Part shown: piece after piece, positions 9,364 to 17,612 of the stretch
Layout of the letters: each line of letters opens with the position of its first letter
Numbering within the stretch: position 1 is the first letter of the stretch
From: Natronobeatus ordinarius
GTDB lineage: Archaea > Halobacteriota > Halobacteria > Halobacteriales > Natrialbaceae
Assembly (NCBI RefSeq): GCF_024362485.1
Contig: NZ_CP101456.1
Span: 868,001 to 932,000 of the forward strand
DNA length: 64,000 bases
Direction of reading: 5' to 3'
The notes under the pieces: model-generated
What the model was told of the DNA's origin: nothing
The model's input: only the letters and a program-made list of their open reading frames with translations
Databases searched by the model: none
Program-made: the position numbers and the translations under genes

Positions 9364-10197
9364 ATGCACGTACTCGGAATCCTCGACCGCGGTGGAACGG
9401 ACGACGCACTCGAGCGAGTCGTCGACCGGGTCGTCGATCGACTCTCGCAGGACGGACGCGTCGGCGTCGTCTGGTACGATGCGACGATCGCCGACGGAAC
9501 GCCGGAACTTCGCGACTCGACGCTCTCCCCGGGCGGCGACGTCACCTACGACCTGGGTGCTGGCGGCGACTGGGTCGCCTCAGGAACCGACCTGACCGTG
9601 ACCGACGCGCTCGACGCACTCGCGCGCGACTGTGCGTACGGTCTCGTCGTCGGCGTCGAACCGCCTCGCCATCCGACGATCGCCGTCGGCGACGGCGGCG
9701 ACGTGCCCGAGTCGGCCATCGCGACCGTCTCGACGGCCGCCGACCTCGATCTCGAGTCGGTCGTCGAGGACCTCGAGGCAGCCGAACCGTACGAAACGCT
9801 CGAGACGCTCGTCGCCAGGATCAAGCGATCGCCCGACGCCGACCGCTCGGGTGCGATCGCGACGTTCACCGGGCGCGTCCGCGCGAAGGACGCCGCCGAT
9901 GACGCCCGGACGGAGTACCTCGAGTTCGAGAAGTACGAGGGCGTCGCCGAGCAACGACTCGAGACGATTCGGGACGAACTCGAGGCACGTGACGGGGTGT
10001 ACGCGGTGGAGCTGTTCCACCGGACTGGCGTCGTGCGCGACGGCGAGGACATCGTCTTCGTCGTCGTGCTCGCGGGTCACCGCGAGGAGGCGTTCCGGAC
10101 CGTCGAAGACGGCATCAACCGGCTGAAAGACGAGGTGCCGCTGTTCAAAAAAGAGGTCACCGTCGACGACGAATTCTGGGTTCACGAGCAGACCTGA
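9364..10197 (+). CDS. moaE: Molybdopterin synthase catalytic subunit MoaE with N-terminal MobB-like domain
   Basis: Residues 140-277 are MoaE, which with a thiocarboxylated small subunit inserts the dithiolene sulfurs into precursor Z to make molybdopterin. Signatures are G-A-I-A-T-F-T-G-R-V-R, E-Y-L-E-F-E-K-Y, H-R-T-G-V-V and the C-terminal P-L-F-K-K-E-V-T with catalytic lysines. The first 135 residues form an extra alpha/beta domain resembling MobB-like NTP-binding proteins but with no clear P-loop, a fusion usual in haloarchaea. In Haloferax the sulfur carrier SAMP1 acts as the MoaD partner and is activated by UbaA, which is encoded at 34872-35696. It is divergent from pyrH. Confidence 0.93.
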   Translation: MHVLGILDRGGTDDALERVVDRVVDRLSQDGRVGVVWYDATIADGTPELRDSTLSPGGDVTYDLGAGGDWVASGTDLTVTDALDALARDCAYGLVVGVEPPRHPTIAVGDGGDVPESAIATVSTAADLDLESVVEDLEAAEPYETLETLVARIKRSPDADRSGAIATFTGRVRAKDAADDARTEYLEFEKYEGVAEQRLETIRDELEARDGVYAVELFHRTGVVRDGEDIVFVVVLAGHREEAFRTVEDGINRLKDEVPLFKKEVTVDDEFWVHEQT

Positions 10198-10416
10198 TCG
10201 ATTTATCCGTGAAATCGGGAAGGAAACGAACGTCCGACGCCGGCTGCTCTCGTCGGTCGAACTGGATCGATCCACATTCTGCGATAATGTGTTAGATTGG
10301 ACTTTAAAACGTCTCGAGCGATCTCAGAGCTTCGTGAAACGTTCGCTGAACCGACGTAAAATTTCAGTTAGCCGCCGAGCGGCTGAACGCAATCGAAAAT
10401 TCGCTAACCATCCTCT

Positions 10417-10426
10417 CTTTATAACC
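10417..10426 (+). promoter_or_regulatory. TATA box of the 79-residue protein gene
   Basis: CTTTATAACC lies about 30 bases before the ATG at 10454, the normal spacing for an archaeal promoter with a very short or absent leader. This also supports the short start. Confidence 0.65.
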
Positions 10427-10453
10427 TTCCTCCTGCCAGAGGGGTTACTGTCG

Positions 10454-10693
10454 ATGAGCACGACAGCTACCCCCTCCACGGAAAGCAAGGAACGCCGCCT
10501 GAAACGCTACCTTCGCGACCGCGCCGCCGACGGTGAGCTGTACTTCAAAGGCAAGTTCATCGCCGACGACGTCGGCCTGTCCCCCAAAGAGATCGGCGCG
10601 CTCATGGTGAAGCTCTCTGAGTCCGCCACGGATCTCGAGATCGAGAAGTGGTCGTACACGGGCGCGACGACCTGGCGCGTCGAACCCGCCTGA
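10454..10693 (+). CDS. DUF7123-like small conserved haloarchaeal protein
   Basis: A 79-residue basic/acidic protein with a helical K-E-R-R-L-K-R-Y-L-R-D-R-A start and a small winged-helix-like body (residues 22-75: F-I-A-D-D-V-G-L-S-P-K-E-I-G-A-L-M). The body looks like the recognition part of an HTH fold, so DNA binding is possible but unproven. The family is known to me only as a conserved uncharacterised haloarchaeal protein (DUF7123). The start is set by the TATA box at 10417. Confidence 0.75.
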   Translation: MSTTATPSTESKERRLKRYLRDRAADGELYFKGKFIADDVGLSPKEIGALMVKLSESATDLEIEKWSYTGATTWRVEPA

Positions 10694-11021
10694 GCAGCCA
10701 CCGTCGACGCACGAACAGTTGACGAACTGCCCTGAATCGCCCCGGACCGCCCGAACCGTCCCCCACCATCCCCGAACCGCTCCCAACCACCCCCGAACCG
10801 CGTTCACACCGTGCCACACCACTGAACGCTTCGTGTTCGAACGCCATGCTTCACTCGGCGCCGCGAGTCGATCGTTATCGGTCACTGACCCGCGTCGCTC
10901 GTCCAGGTTTCGCTTTTCCAGTACCGGCGTGATCTCGCGCTCGCCGGTCGGCCACCGCCGTGGTCGACGATCGACGGCAACGATGGTCGTTTTATACTCG
11001 CGGGAGAGTACGTTCTAATCA
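10694..11021. other. Intergenic region with C-rich tract
   Basis: No gene is supported in these 328 bases. From about 10725 to 10812 the plus strand is very C-rich and G-poor with recurring CCCGAACCG units, a strand-asymmetric low-complexity tract. The segment 10860-11000 is ordinary and ends with the promoter of the next gene. Confidence 0.5.
10989..10996 (+). promoter_or_regulatory. TATA box of M50 protease gene
   Basis: GTTTTATA lies about 26-30 bases before the ATG at 11022, consistent with a leaderless transcript. Confidence 0.6.
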
Positions 11022-12146
11022 ATGGACGACGTGGACGAACCCGACTCGAGCCCTCCGCTCGAAGCGATCGAGTCGGTGTTCGTCGTCTACGAGACGCGAA
11101 CGGACGGCGAACAGTTACGATACTACGGCGAGCCACTGCTGGCGCCCGAGCCGACGGTGCGGGAGCTGTGGCCGGTCTTCCGTGAGGCAGGATACGAGGT
11201 GCAGCTAGCGGTCGAGTACGGCGAGTACGTCCTCGTCGCCGAGCCCACCGACGTCGGCGTCGACGGCATCCCCTGGACGAACGTCTTCCTGTTCGTCGCG
11301 ACGGTGTTCTCGACGCTGTTCGCCGGTGCACAGTGGTACTACGTCGACCCGATCTCGGACCCGGTCGGTGCGGTCCTCGCGGCCTGGCCGTTCACCGTCG
11401 CGATCATTGGCGTCCTCTTTTTCCACGAGATGGGCCACTACGTGATGAGCCGCTACCACGAGGTCGACGCCTCGTTGCCGTACTTCCTCCCGGTGCCGAC
11501 GCTCATCGGAACCATGGGCGCGGTGATCAAGATCAAAGGTCGGATGCCGGACCGGAAGGTCCTGTTCGACATCGGCGTCGCCGGGCCGCTCGCCGGGCTG
11601 GTCGCGACGGTCGTCGTCACGATCGTCGGCCTCCACCTCCCGCCGGTGACCGCGCCGTCCTCGCTGGTCAACGATCCCGACGCGATCCAGATCCAGCTGG
11701 GCTATCCACCGTTGCTCGAGTTACTCGCGAGCGCGTTCGACCAGCCGCTGTACCGTGATGACCCCACGACGGCCGTCAATCCCGTCGTCATCGGCGGCTG
11801 GGTCGGGATGTTCGTCACCTTCCTCAACCTCATCCCCGTCGGCCAGCTCGACGGCGGGCACATCCTCCGGGCGGTGCTCGGCGACCGACAGGAGACGATC
11901 GGCGCGCTCGTTCCGGGTGTCCTCTTCGCGCTCGCCGGCTACCTCTACTACGTCGGTGGCCACAGCGGCAACTCGGTGTTCATCTGGGTGTTCTGGGGGC
12001 TGTTCGCCACGCTCATCGCCGCCGTTGGCCCGGCACGACCGGTCAACGACGAGCGCCTCGGGACGGGGCGGATCGTCCTCGGCGTCGTCACGTTCGTCCT
12101 CGGGATCCTCTGTTTCATGCCGGTGCCGATCGCAATCGTCAGCTGA
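11022..12146 (+). CDS. Site-2 protease family (M50) metalloprotease, compact form
   Basis: A 374-residue membrane protease. A soluble N-terminal region (1-80) precedes about seven hydrophobic segments. The zinc motif is H-E-M-G-H (135-139) and the distal motif N-L-I-P-V-G-Q-L-D-G-G-H carries Asp277. Lacking the PDZ insert, it represents the smaller archaeal S2P group, whereas the protein at 4930-6777 is the PDZ-containing group. The substrate is unknown. The 3' end converges on the YgfZ-like gene, 40 bases away. Confidence 0.93.
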   Translation: MDDVDEPDSSPPLEAIESVFVVYETRTDGEQLRYYGEPLLAPEPTVRELWPVFREAGYEVQLAVEYGEYVLVAEPTDVGVDGIPWTNVFLFVATVFSTLFAGAQWYYVDPISDPVGAVLAAWPFTVAIIGVLFFHEMGHYVMSRYHEVDASLPYFLPVPTLIGTMGAVIKIKGRMPDRKVLFDIGVAGPLAGLVATVVVTIVGLHLPPVTAPSSLVNDPDAIQIQLGYPPLLELLASAFDQPLYRDDPTTAVNPVVIGGWVGMFVTFLNLIPVGQLDGGHILRAVLGDRQETIGALVPGVLFALAGYLYYVGGHSGNSVFIWVFWGLFATLIAAVGPARPVNDERLGTGRIVLGVVTFVLGILCFMPVPIAIVS

Positions 12147-12186
12147 TGTGACTCGCCTGACGCTATAGTACTCGCTTCAACGGTTG

Positions 12187-13278
12187 CTATTCGTACGCCG
12201 GGAGCCGGCCGGAACGCTCTGATCCCGCGACGAACGGGAGGTCGGCTCGTGTCGCCGGCACCTCCTCGCCGCCGACGCGCACCGATAGCTCGTCGGCCTC
12301 GAGGTCGAACGTGACGAGCGCGAGCGCGATCGGTCGCTCGAGCAGCGGGCTCTCCGCCGCGCGGGTCACCTCGCCGACGCTCGCGTCGCCCGCGAAGACG
12401 GCTGCACCTGCGTCGGGCACCGCGTCGGACTCGACGGTGAGGCCGACCAGCCGGCGGCTGGGCTGGCCGACGTTTTCCACCCGCGAGACGACCTCCTGAC
12501 CGACGTAGCAGCCCTTCTCGAAGTCGAGGGCGCTTCGCAGGCCGAAGACGTTCGGAATCGTTCCCTCGAGTTCGGTCGAAAAAAGCGGGGTGGCGGCCTC
12601 GAGGGTGAGCGTCTCCCAGGTGCGGTAGCCGAAGGGAGCGGCCGAGCTGCCCTGCGTCTCGAGGGCGCTGTAGACGGCTTCAGCGTCGGCGACTCCACAG
12701 ACGACCTCGTAGCTCTCCTCGCCGGCGAGGGCGTCGGTGCGGATCACGGTCACGCCCGCGTCGGCGATCGAGCCCCTGACGAAGGAGTGGTGGCGCTCTG
12801 GCGTCGCCGGGCCGGCGAGGACGCTCGCGACTTTCTCGGTGGCCGTCGGCCCGTGGACGCCGAAGATGGCGAACTCGTCGGTTGCGACACGGATCTCGAC
12901 GTCCTGAATGAACACTTTCTCCGACCAGTCGGCGGCCAGCTCCTCGGCCAGGTCGGGTGGGGTAAAGAGCAACAGCCGCTCGCCGGCGTTGTAGATCGCG
13001 AGTTCGACCTCGATCCCACCCTGGGGATCGAGCACGAGCGCGTAACAGCCCTCGCCCTCTGCGTCGGGAACGCGATTCGAGACCACGTTGTCGACGTACT
13101 CGACCCGGTCGTCACCCTCGACGACGACCACGCCGTAGGCCGGCTCGAACAGGCCGACGCCGTTTCTGACCGCGCGGTGGGCTCGCTCCGGTCGGCCGTA
13201 GTGTTCGACGACCCGCCGACCGCCGCGCTCGCCAAACGTCGCGCCGTGGGCGGCGTGGATCGACTCGATGACGCTCAT
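12187..13278 (-). CDS. YgfZ/GcvT-like folate-binding protein
   Basis: 363 residues with the GcvT (aminomethyltransferase) fold. The segment K-G-C-Y-V-G-Q-E at 255-262 is the YgfZ signature, which distinguishes it from true glycine-cleavage T protein. YgfZ/IBA57 proteins bind tetrahydrofolate and help repair or assemble certain Fe-S enzymes, with the motif cysteine essential in E. coli. No glycine-cleavage genes are adjacent, which supports the YgfZ reading. Automatic annotation would often call it aminomethyltransferase. Confidence 0.88.
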   Translation of the reverse strand: MSVIESIHAAHGATFGERGGRRVVEHYGRPERAHRAVRNGVGLFEPAYGVVVVEGDDRVEYVDNVVSNRVPDAEGEGCYALVLDPQGGIEVELAIYNAGERLLLFTPPDLAEELAADWSEKVFIQDVEIRVATDEFAIFGVHGPTATEKVASVLAGPATPERHHSFVRGSIADAGVTVIRTDALAGEESYEVVCGVADAEAVYSALETQGSSAAPFGYRTWETLTLEAATPLFSTELEGTIPNVFGLRSALDFEKGCYVGQEVVSRVENVGQPSRRLVGLTVESDAVPDAGAAVFAGDASVGEVTRAAESPLLERPIALALVTFDLEADELSVRVGGEEVPATRADLPFVAGSERSGRLPAYE

Positions 13279-13358
13279 GGCTCACTCGAGGGGCTTCGGA
13301 CGTATCAGGATTTCCGATCCGGTGGACGGTTCACGCCGGTGTCGAACGCCTGGAACGC

Positions 13359-13655
13359 TCAAAACGGAATGCGCCGTCGAATCCAGTCGGAGAGTGACTC
13401 GTCCTCGTCGTCGACCGGTTCGTCGGGGATCACGCGCTCGGCGGGCTTGATGACCGTCCGTCCGCCCGTCGAGTCGACGACGATCAGCTCGTCGTCTTTC
13501 AGCCGTGCGAGCGCATCCTCGAGGGCATCGATCTCGGCTGCGACCGCCGCCCGGAGTTCGAAGACGGTCATGCCGTCGTCGGCGCGGTTGACGAGCGCGT
13601 CGAGGACCGCCACTTCTGTCGACTCGCGGTCCCGAAACTCCCGCTTCGCTCTCAT
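13359..13655 (-). CDS. DUF6432-like winged-helix protein
   Basis: 98 residues, conserved in haloarchaea. Residues 14-65 form a winged-helix-like unit (E-V-A-V-L-D-A-L-V-N-R, then M-T-V-F-E-L-R and L-A-R-L-K-D-D-E-L-I-V-V), followed by an acidic hinge and the C-terminus W-I-R-R-R-I-P-F. A DNA- or protein-binding regulator is likely but the target is unknown. It lies 80 bases upstream of the YgfZ-like gene on the same strand. Confidence 0.75.
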   Translation of the reverse strand: MRAKREFRDRESTEVAVLDALVNRADDGMTVFELRAAVAAEIDALEDALARLKDDELIVVDSTGGRTVIKPAERVIPDEPVDDEDESLSDWIRRRIPF

Positions 13656-13722
13656 TCGTACGGCTATTCGACGAGCCAGGATTTGACGTTTGCCGTTTCT
13701 GGGGTGTTCGCCGCTCCAGTAC

Positions 13723-13731
13723 GTTTTTTAT
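13723..13731 (+). promoter_or_regulatory. TATA box of zinc-ribbon protein gene
   Basis: A GTTTTTTAT run lies about 28 bases before the ATG at 13756 and supports that start over an upstream in-frame ATG. Confidence 0.55.
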
Positions 13732-13755
13732 CCTCTCGCTCGGAACGGTGAGAGC

Positions 13756-14712
13756 ATGGTCCTTCGATGTTCGTTGCTCGGGCACGACTTCGGCGACACC
13801 GAAGTCGAACGCGAGCGCGAGGAACAGGGTAGTGAGGTCGTCGTCACCGTCAGGGAGTACCAGGAGTGCGCCCGGTGTGGCGAGGTGCGCGTAGTCAGTG
13901 AGAGTACCGAAGTGACGTCGGTCTCTCACGAGTCGAGCGCGGCCCCGGACGACCCTGCGCCGACGGTCGAGTCGGGTGACGACGACGTGACGCCAGCGGT
14001 CGTCGACGCCGACGACGACGGCGAGATTCTCGCCGACGAAGCCGGTGACGAAGCCGCCGTCGGCGCTCCCGAGTCGGCTGTTGGTGACGCCGACGGAGAC
14101 GACGAGACCGAGATTCTCGGCGAAACCGTCGACACATCGGCGGAGACGACCGAATCGCCAGCGCAACCCGTCGCCGGCGAACACGAGGACCCGATCACCG
14201 GCGAACACGAGGAGCCGATCGCCAACGAGCACGAGGAGCCGATCGCCAACGAACACGAGGGCCCGATCACCGACGACGGCGAGATTCTCGAGGCCGACGA
14301 CGAACCCAGACACGACCGTGCCCGCGGTGAGTGGCCGGAGTCGGACGACGTCGGCCCGCCGGTGGGAATCGCGACCGAACCGTCGTCGTGGCCCGAGGCA
14401 GAATCACCCGAGTCGGCCGAGTTGGCCGCCGACGAACCGGCCGACGACGTCGAGCCGGTCGACGACGCGGTCTTCGTCGACGCCGACAAGCGACCGGTCC
14501 CCGAGCCGGCGGCGACCGACTCCGGGACCGGCATCGCCAGCGCCCAGCCGGCTCCGGAACCTGGAAAGAGCCAGTCAACCGATCCCGTCGCCGCCGAGTA
14601 CTTCTGCCCTCGCTGTTCGTTCGTCGCCCCGGCGACCCACGGCTCGTTGCGCCCGGGCGATATCTGCCCCGAGTGTCGACGAGGCTACCTCGGCGAACGC
14701 GACCTCGAGTGA
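13756..14712 (+). CDS. Acidic low-complexity protein with two terminal zinc ribbons (DUF7093-like)
   Basis: 318 residues. The N-terminus M-V-L-R-C-S-L-L-G-H-D-F plus C-A-R-C and the C-terminus C-P-R-C...C-P-E-C form two putative zinc ribbons. Between them lies about 230 residues of disordered Asp/Glu/Ala/Pro sequence. That linker holds four copies of an 8-residue G/N-E-H-E-x-P-I-x unit. The zinc knuckles suggest a nucleic-acid or protein scaffold role; no enzyme motif is visible. It is a conserved haloarchaeal family of unknown function. Confidence 0.8.
   Translation: MVLRCSLLGHDFGDTEVEREREEQGSEVVVTVREYQECARCGEVRVVSESTEVTSVSHESSAAPDDPAPTVESGDDDVTPAVVDADDDGEILADEAGDEAAVGAPESAVGDADGDDETEILGETVDTSAETTESPAQPVAGEHEDPITGEHEEPIANEHEEPIANEHEGPITDDGEILEADDEPRHDRARGEWPESDDVGPPVGIATEPSSWPEAESPESAELAADEPADDVEPVDDAVFVDADKRPVPEPAATDSGTGIASAQPAPEPGKSQSTDPVAAEYFCPRCSFVAPATHGSLRPGDICPECRRGYLGERDLE
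14176..14271 (+). repeat. Four 24-base tandem repeats inside the acidic linker
   Basis: Four in-frame units of 24 bases (14176, 14200, 14224, 14248) encode G-E-H-E-D/E-P-I-T/A and N-E-H-E-E/G-P-I-A/T. The high identity suggests recent slippage or unequal exchange, and length variation between strains would be expected. Confidence 0.85.
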
Positions 14713-14858
14713 GTCGTAACCGGCTCGCCGACCTCCCTCGACGTTCGCCACGTCTGCGCAAAGCCGAGTTCGGCGTCGAGCGACGACGCCTCTCCCACGG
14801 TCTCGAAACCGGCCACTGATGAAAAGAGGTAAACGCTCCCCCGTATATGATCCAATTC

Positions 14859-15242
14859 ATGAAGGAGTACAAGATGCGTCGTGGTGAGTACCTCGAGGAG
14901 CGAATCCCCGACATGAAAGCCACCGTCGAGGAGTACTTCGGACCGATCACGGGCACCGAGGAGTACAAGGGGAGTGACCTCTACGTGATCGGAGAGCCCG
15001 ACAACCCCGTCTTCGAACGCATCGTCGTGGGTGCCGTCGAATACTCCGGCAAGAAGGACAAACTTGGCGTCGAGTTCCACGAGCGCGACCCCACCGAACT
15101 CGGCCCCGACGAACTCGAGGCGGCCGGCGATGCCGTCTCCGCAAAAAACGAGTTCTTACTTGAGGCGACCGCCCGGGACGCGAAGTCCCGTCGCGACTCG
15201 CTGAAACGGTCCGTCGAGGACGACCCGGAACCCGACGTCTAA
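14859..15242 (+). CDS. DUF5611-like conserved haloarchaeal protein
   Basis: 127 residues starting M-K-E-Y-K-M-R-R-G-E-Y-L-E-E-R. The fold looks like a small alpha/beta domain (V-E-E-Y-F-G-P-I-T-G, then strands L-Y-V-I-G and R-I-V-V-G-A-V-E-Y) with a charged helical tail. It matches the uncharacterised DUF5611 family as I know it. An ATG four codons upstream (14847) is also possible; the downstream one is chosen because it begins the conserved part. No function can be assigned. Confidence 0.78.
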   Translation: MKEYKMRRGEYLEERIPDMKATVEEYFGPITGTEEYKGSDLYVIGEPDNPVFERIVVGAVEYSGKKDKLGVEFHERDPTELGPDELEAAGDAVSAKNEFLLEATARDAKSRRDSLKRSVEDDPEPDV

Positions 15243-15330
15243 TCAGTAGTCATTTTCGGCCATAACTGGCGGTCACCGCGTGGAACCTGGCGGTCCAACG
15301 ACTCAAGTAGGCCGCGTGCTTCTCTCGAGT

Positions 15331-15609
15331 ATGTTCCTCGATCCGGACCGACTCGAGTCGCGCCTCCAGCGCGAGTTCGGCGGGACGGCCGGTGAGGCGC
15401 GCGTGGTCGTCCGACAGGCGGTCGACCTCGCCGACTCAGGTCGATACGCCGAGGACGTCGGGGCGACGCTGACAAACGACGTCGTGATCGACGAACTCGA
15501 GGACGCTCCCGACGGCACGCCCGCCGACCGGTGGAACTGGTGGATCGGCTCGCTCGAGCTCGCCTACGGTAGCTACGAACGGTTTGGTGTCCGGCGATAC
15601 CAGACGTGA
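15331..15609 (+). CDS. Small conserved haloarchaeal protein, unknown function
   Basis: 92 residues, helical, starting M-F-L-D-P-D-R-L-E-S-R-L-Q-R-E-F-G and containing A-R-V-V-V-R-Q-A-V-D-L-A-D-S-G-R-Y and a W-N-W-W-I-G-S-L-E-L-A-Y motif. Codon use and acidity are like its neighbours. I do not recognise a characterised family. It sits alone between DUF5611 and the TetR regulator. Confidence 0.68.
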   Translation: MFLDPDRLESRLQREFGGTAGEARVVVRQAVDLADSGRYAEDVGATLTNDVVIDELEDAPDGTPADRWNWWIGSLELAYGSYERFGVRRYQT

Positions 15610-15721
15610 AGTGGGTAGCCGATGTGGATTTTGTTTCTCTGGATCCACGTTCCGATCTCTGGATCCACGCGGCGAACTCGTCGCGGTCCGGTCGTTCGTC
15701 TCGTCACGACCTATCGAACCG

Positions 15722-15731
15722 AAATACATAT
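15722..15731 (+). promoter_or_regulatory. TATA box of the TetR gene
   Basis: AAATACATAT lies 27-36 bases before the GTG start of the TetR gene, and the operator palindrome follows directly downstream. Confidence 0.6.
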
Positions 15732-15737
15732 CTCGGT

Positions 15738-15755
15738 CCTGACTGACTAGTCAGG
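15738..15755. promoter_or_regulatory. Operator-like inverted repeat between TATA box and TetR start
   Basis: CCTGACT-GACT-AGTCAGG is a perfect 7-4-7 inverted repeat. It lies between the TATA box and the GTG start, over the expected transcription start, so a bound repressor would block initiation. This is the classic layout of TetR autoregulation. Confidence 0.7.
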
Positions 15756-15757
15756 CA

Positions 15758-16402
15758 GTGACCGACCCGGACGTTCGAGCCGAGATTATGACCGCGACGT
15801 ACGAGGCGCTGTGTGAGCACGGATACACCGATCTGACCGCACAGGCCATCGCCGACCGAACGGGAAAGAGCAAGTCGCTGCTGTTCTACCACTACGACTC
15901 CACCGACGAGCTCATGGTCGACTTCGTCGACTTCCTGCTCGAGCGCCTCGACGACCGCGTCGAGGAGACCCGCGAGCTGTCCGCCGTCGAGCGACTCGCG
16001 ACGTTCGTCGACTGGTTCCTCTACGGACCGAACGACGACGAGCAGGCGTCCTTTCATACCGCCATGCTCGAGCTACGAGCCCAGGCACCGTACAACGATC
16101 GCTTCCGCGAACAGCTGTGCCGAAGTGACGACCGAATTCGATCGGCGCTCGAGGAGATCCTCCGGGACGGGATCGAGTCGGGGGCGTTCCGCGAACACGA
16201 CCCGGTAACGACCGCGGCCTTCCTGATCGCAGCGTTCGACGGGGCACGGGTTCGCCAGCTCACCACCAGCCACGACGAGTACCTCGTGGCGGTTCGGTCG
16301 GCGACCGAGGAGTGGATCTTCGAGGAACTGCTCGCGGACGACCTCGAGTTCCCGACGCGCCGGATCGAGCCGACCGACGCCGCCGACGAACCGAACCGAT
16401 GA
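15758..16402 (+). CDS. TetR/AcrR family transcriptional regulator
   Basis: 214 residues. The N-terminal HTH (about 1-50) shows A-L-C-E-H-G-Y-T-D-L-T-A-Q-A-I-A-D-R-T-G and L-L-F-Y-H-Y, the TetR signature; the rest is an all-helical ligand and dimer domain. The start is GTG, supported by the TATA box and operator just upstream. No transporter or enzyme target adjoins it, so the regulon is unknown, though autoregulation is likely. In haloarchaea such regulators often control efflux or lipid genes. Confidence 0.9.
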   Translation: MTDPDVRAEIMTATYEALCEHGYTDLTAQAIADRTGKSKSLLFYHYDSTDELMVDFVDFLLERLDDRVEETRELSAVERLATFVDWFLYGPNDDEQASFHTAMLELRAQAPYNDRFREQLCRSDDRIRSALEEILRDGIESGAFREHDPVTTAAFLIAAFDGARVRQLTTSHDEYLVAVRSATEEWIFEELLADDLEFPTRRIEPTDAADEPNR

Positions 16403-16438
16403 CCCAGTCGATTCCTCCCTTGCCAGTCACCTGATCCA

Positions 16439-17278
16439 ATGTCAGACCTCCCCACCACGACGTACACCGCCGATCGAATCGACTCCTCGCTCGGAGCGCT
16501 TTCACCGACGACCCGCTCGGCCGTTCGCGAGAGCGTCCGTCGGCGAACTGATCTCCCGGCCGCCCTGGTTCGGACGGTCGGTTCGGCCGTCGGTGAGAGT
16601 CGGGACGGTTCCCTCCTCGAGGTCGCAACCGCTGTCTCCTTTCTCGGAGCGTACGCGGAGGTTCGTGCGGATTTACTCGGACCTGAATCCGAACGGTACG
16701 TCACGCCGCGCGAGCGAGACGGTGCCGTTCTGGCGAGCGACTACCTCCACGCGTCGGCCCACCAGGCGCTCGCGCGCGCCTCGCTTCCGGCCGGCCGCCA
16801 CCGCTCCTGTTACCGCCTGCTGACCGAGGGCTCGAAGTCACTCGTCGAGCGGCTGTTCGCCCAGACCGACGCCGCCGGGTCGAGCCGTCACCAGCTCTCA
16901 CCGAACGCGCGTCGACCCAGCCCGCGAGCCGTCCTCGTCGGCACGGGCGGCGCACTCGGCGCAGCGGCCGGCGGTGCGTCGGACGAGGTGATCGACGCGA
17001 TGCGACGCTACGGAGAGTCGCTGGCGACGGCTGCCGAGGCCGCTTCCGTGGATACGGCCGAGTCGTTCGAGAAGCTGTCTGCCGCTCTCGACGACCGTTC
17101 GCTGGTGGCCGTCGCCGAGCCACGGTCGCTCCCTCGAGACGGTGCCGTCGACCCCGTCGCCGACCCCCTCGAACGCGCCCGTCGGCTACTCCGGGAGCTC
17201 CCCGACTCGCCCGCCCGGGAGCGACTCGAGCGAGCGACTGATCTTTTGGTAATCGGGACCGAACGGTCGAACGAATGA
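16439..17278 (+). CDS. DUF7114-like protein, possible non-catalytic isoprenoid-synthase relative
   Basis: 279 residues, mostly helical. The segment A-S-D-Y-L-H-A-S-A-H (99-108) recalls the A-G-D-Y-L-L-A-x-A segment after the first Asp-rich motif of polyprenyl diphosphate synthases, but neither D-D-x-x-D motif is present, so catalysis as a prenyltransferase is unlikely. The family placement is from memory and tentative. Its stop overlaps the next start (ATGA), so translational coupling with a small membrane protein is likely. Confidence 0.7.
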   Translation: MSDLPTTTYTADRIDSSLGALSPTTRSAVRESVRRRTDLPAALVRTVGSAVGESRDGSLLEVATAVSFLGAYAEVRADLLGPESERYVTPRERDGAVLASDYLHASAHQALARASLPAGRHRSCYRLLTEGSKSLVERLFAQTDAAGSSRHQLSPNARRPSPRAVLVGTGGALGAAAGGASDEVIDAMRRYGESLATAAEAASVDTAESFEKLSAALDDRSLVAVAEPRSLPRDGAVDPVADPLERARRLLRELPDSPARERLERATDLLVIGTERSNE

Positions 17279-17580
17279 GTGAGCCCACCCGTCCGACGTG
17301 GCCGGCGTACCTCCTGACGCTCCTCGTCGCCGGTCTCGGCCACGTCTATCTCGGGAAGTGGCGACGCGGCGCGCTCTGGTTCGTCCTCTACGCGCTCGCG
17401 CTCGCGTTCCTGAGCGCGCGGACGCTCTCGGGTGCGCTCGATCCGGGAAGCCCGTTCTTCGTGACGGCGCTCCAGTTCGACGAGGTGAACTTCGCCGACG
17501 TCGCCGTTCCGCTCGCCGTTTTGCTCGTCTGTTTGCTCGACGTCTACCTGCTCGGGCTCACCACCAGAGGGCGAGACTGA
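17275..17580 (+). CDS. Small membrane protein coupled to the DUF7114-like gene
   Basis: 101 residues with about three transmembrane helices (11-28, 33-48, 75-94). A loop G-H-V-Y-L-G-K-W-R-R-G resembles the TM2-type motif in which a short positive turn joins two helices. The 4-base overlap with the preceding gene suggests a two-gene operon in which this protein may anchor its partner. No enzymatic residues are seen. Confidence 0.75.
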   Translation: MSEPTRPTWPAYLLTLLVAGLGHVYLGKWRRGALWFVLYALALAFLSARTLSGALDPGSPFFVTALQFDEVNFADVAVPLAVLLVCLLDVYLLGLTTRGRD

Positions 17581-17612
17581 GCCCCGAGCGGGCCGTCGAG
17601 CGTGACCGACGT

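Noticed and set aside
12155-12185. CTATAGTACTCGCTTCAACGG-like word resembling one at 39540-39556
   Set aside because: The two share a short stretch (CTATAGT...TTCAAC) but have no inverted ends, so they are too short to call a repeat family.
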